DNA from: CAZXNF01 sp050741255 | GTDB taxonomy: Bacteria > Pseudomonadota > Gammaproteobacteria > Burkholderiales > SG8-41 | DNA length: 22,200 nt | Assembly (NCBI GenBank): GCA_050741255.1 | Contig: JBOIEQ010000064.1 | Coordinates: forward strand, 1 to 22,200 | Reading direction: 5' to 3' | In this document: positions 21,993-22,200 of the stretch, one piece after another | Layout: the number at the start of each line of letters is the position of its first letter | Numbering within the stretch: position 1 is the first letter of the stretch | Notes under the pieces: model-generated | What the model saw: the letters and a program-made list of their open reading frames with translations, nothing else | Told to the model about the DNA's origin: nothing | Databases searched by the model: none | Made by a program: the position numbers and the translations under genes

Positions 21993-22200
21993 TCACCGGT
22001 AAACCTCCGCTGAAGCCCTCAGGGTCTGCCCGACCGACTCTCTGAGGCCTTTGGGTTCGAGCACCTCAACCCGGCTCCCGTGCTTCAGCACATCCATCGT
22101 CAGCTCCCGCTCGTCTGTGAACGGCAGTTCCATGACGAGGCTGCCGTCGGGCTCGTCCGTCAGCCGCTGCTCGGGATGCCACTCCTCATACCGCACCCAC
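21993..22200 (-). CDS. WYL-domain transcriptional regulator, C-terminal part (runs off the right edge)
   Basis: The frame is open from the window edge to a TGA at 21993-21995. It encodes WVRYEEWHPEQRLTDEPDGS, then LVMELPFTDERELTMDVLKH, GSRVEVLEPKGLRES and VGQTLRASAEVYR. This is the WCX C-terminal extension of WYL regulators, with a normal-looking end, so this may be the intact gene of which 20938-21216 is a damaged copy. WYL proteins often control defence or stress loci in response to nucleic-acid ligands. Only about 68 residues are visible. Confidence 0.75.
   Translation of the reverse strand, partial: WVRYEEWHPEQRLTDEPDGSLVMELPFTDERELTMDVLKHGSRVEVLEPKGLRESVGQTLRASAEVYR

Noticed and set aside
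1..22200. tRNA or rRNA gene, or tRNA-linked integration site for the island at 17549-20906
   Set aside because: No T-loop or anticodon-arm pattern or rRNA-like sequence was recognised by eye, although a computed scan could not be run.

Overview
The window is high-GC chromosomal DNA, most likely from a betaproteobacterium of the order Burkholderiales. The main reasons are four solitary Bug/TctC-type periplasmic receptors, the catabolic genes around them (enoyl-CoA hydratase, ADP-forming acyl-CoA synthetase, two M24 'pita-bread' hydrolases), and many short dispersed hairpin repeats of the kind common in this group. No rRNA, tRNA, CRISPR array or complete insertion sequence was seen.

Positions 1-4300 hold the start of a divergent lipoprotein gene, a cupin gene, a HepT/MntA-type toxin-antitoxin pair (HEPN toxin; antitoxin with a fused HTH domain), a Bug receptor and a lipoprotein N-acetylmuramoyl-L-alanine amidase (AmiD-like). 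Positions 4300-7560 form a catabolic unit: a LysR regulator divergent from an M24 peptidase/hydrolase, followed by its own Bug receptor. Positions 7600-12810 carry an exported ankyrin-repeat protein, an enoyl-CoA hydratase, a remarkable nested-palindrome element of about 280 bp, a third Bug receptor and a fused acyl-CoA synthetase. Positions 12950-14375 hold a YjbQ-family gene and a higB-higA toxin-antitoxin module followed by a second, orphan higA-like antitoxin. Positions 14400-17200 hold a fourth Bug receptor tightly bracketed by hairpin-repeat arrays, and a second M24-fold protein that has lost two of its five metal ligands.

Positions 17550-22200 look like an acquired defence-type region. 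A HIT protein overlaps a two-domain endonuclease gene (an SBD-like N-terminal domain resembling phosphorothioate-sensing type IV enzymes, plus HNH). These are followed by a large, visibly lower-GC gene encoding a PD-(D/E)xK nuclease fused to a DUF2075-type superfamily 1 ATPase. After these come an ORF6N-domain protein and two copies of the C-terminus of a WYL regulator, one of them a remnant. No dnd, ssp or other DNA-modification gene is in the window, so the endonuclease would act as a stand-alone type IV enzyme. The most novel items are this three-gene island and the nested-palindrome element at 9309-9590.

All function calls come from reading motifs in the translated sequence. No database search was possible.
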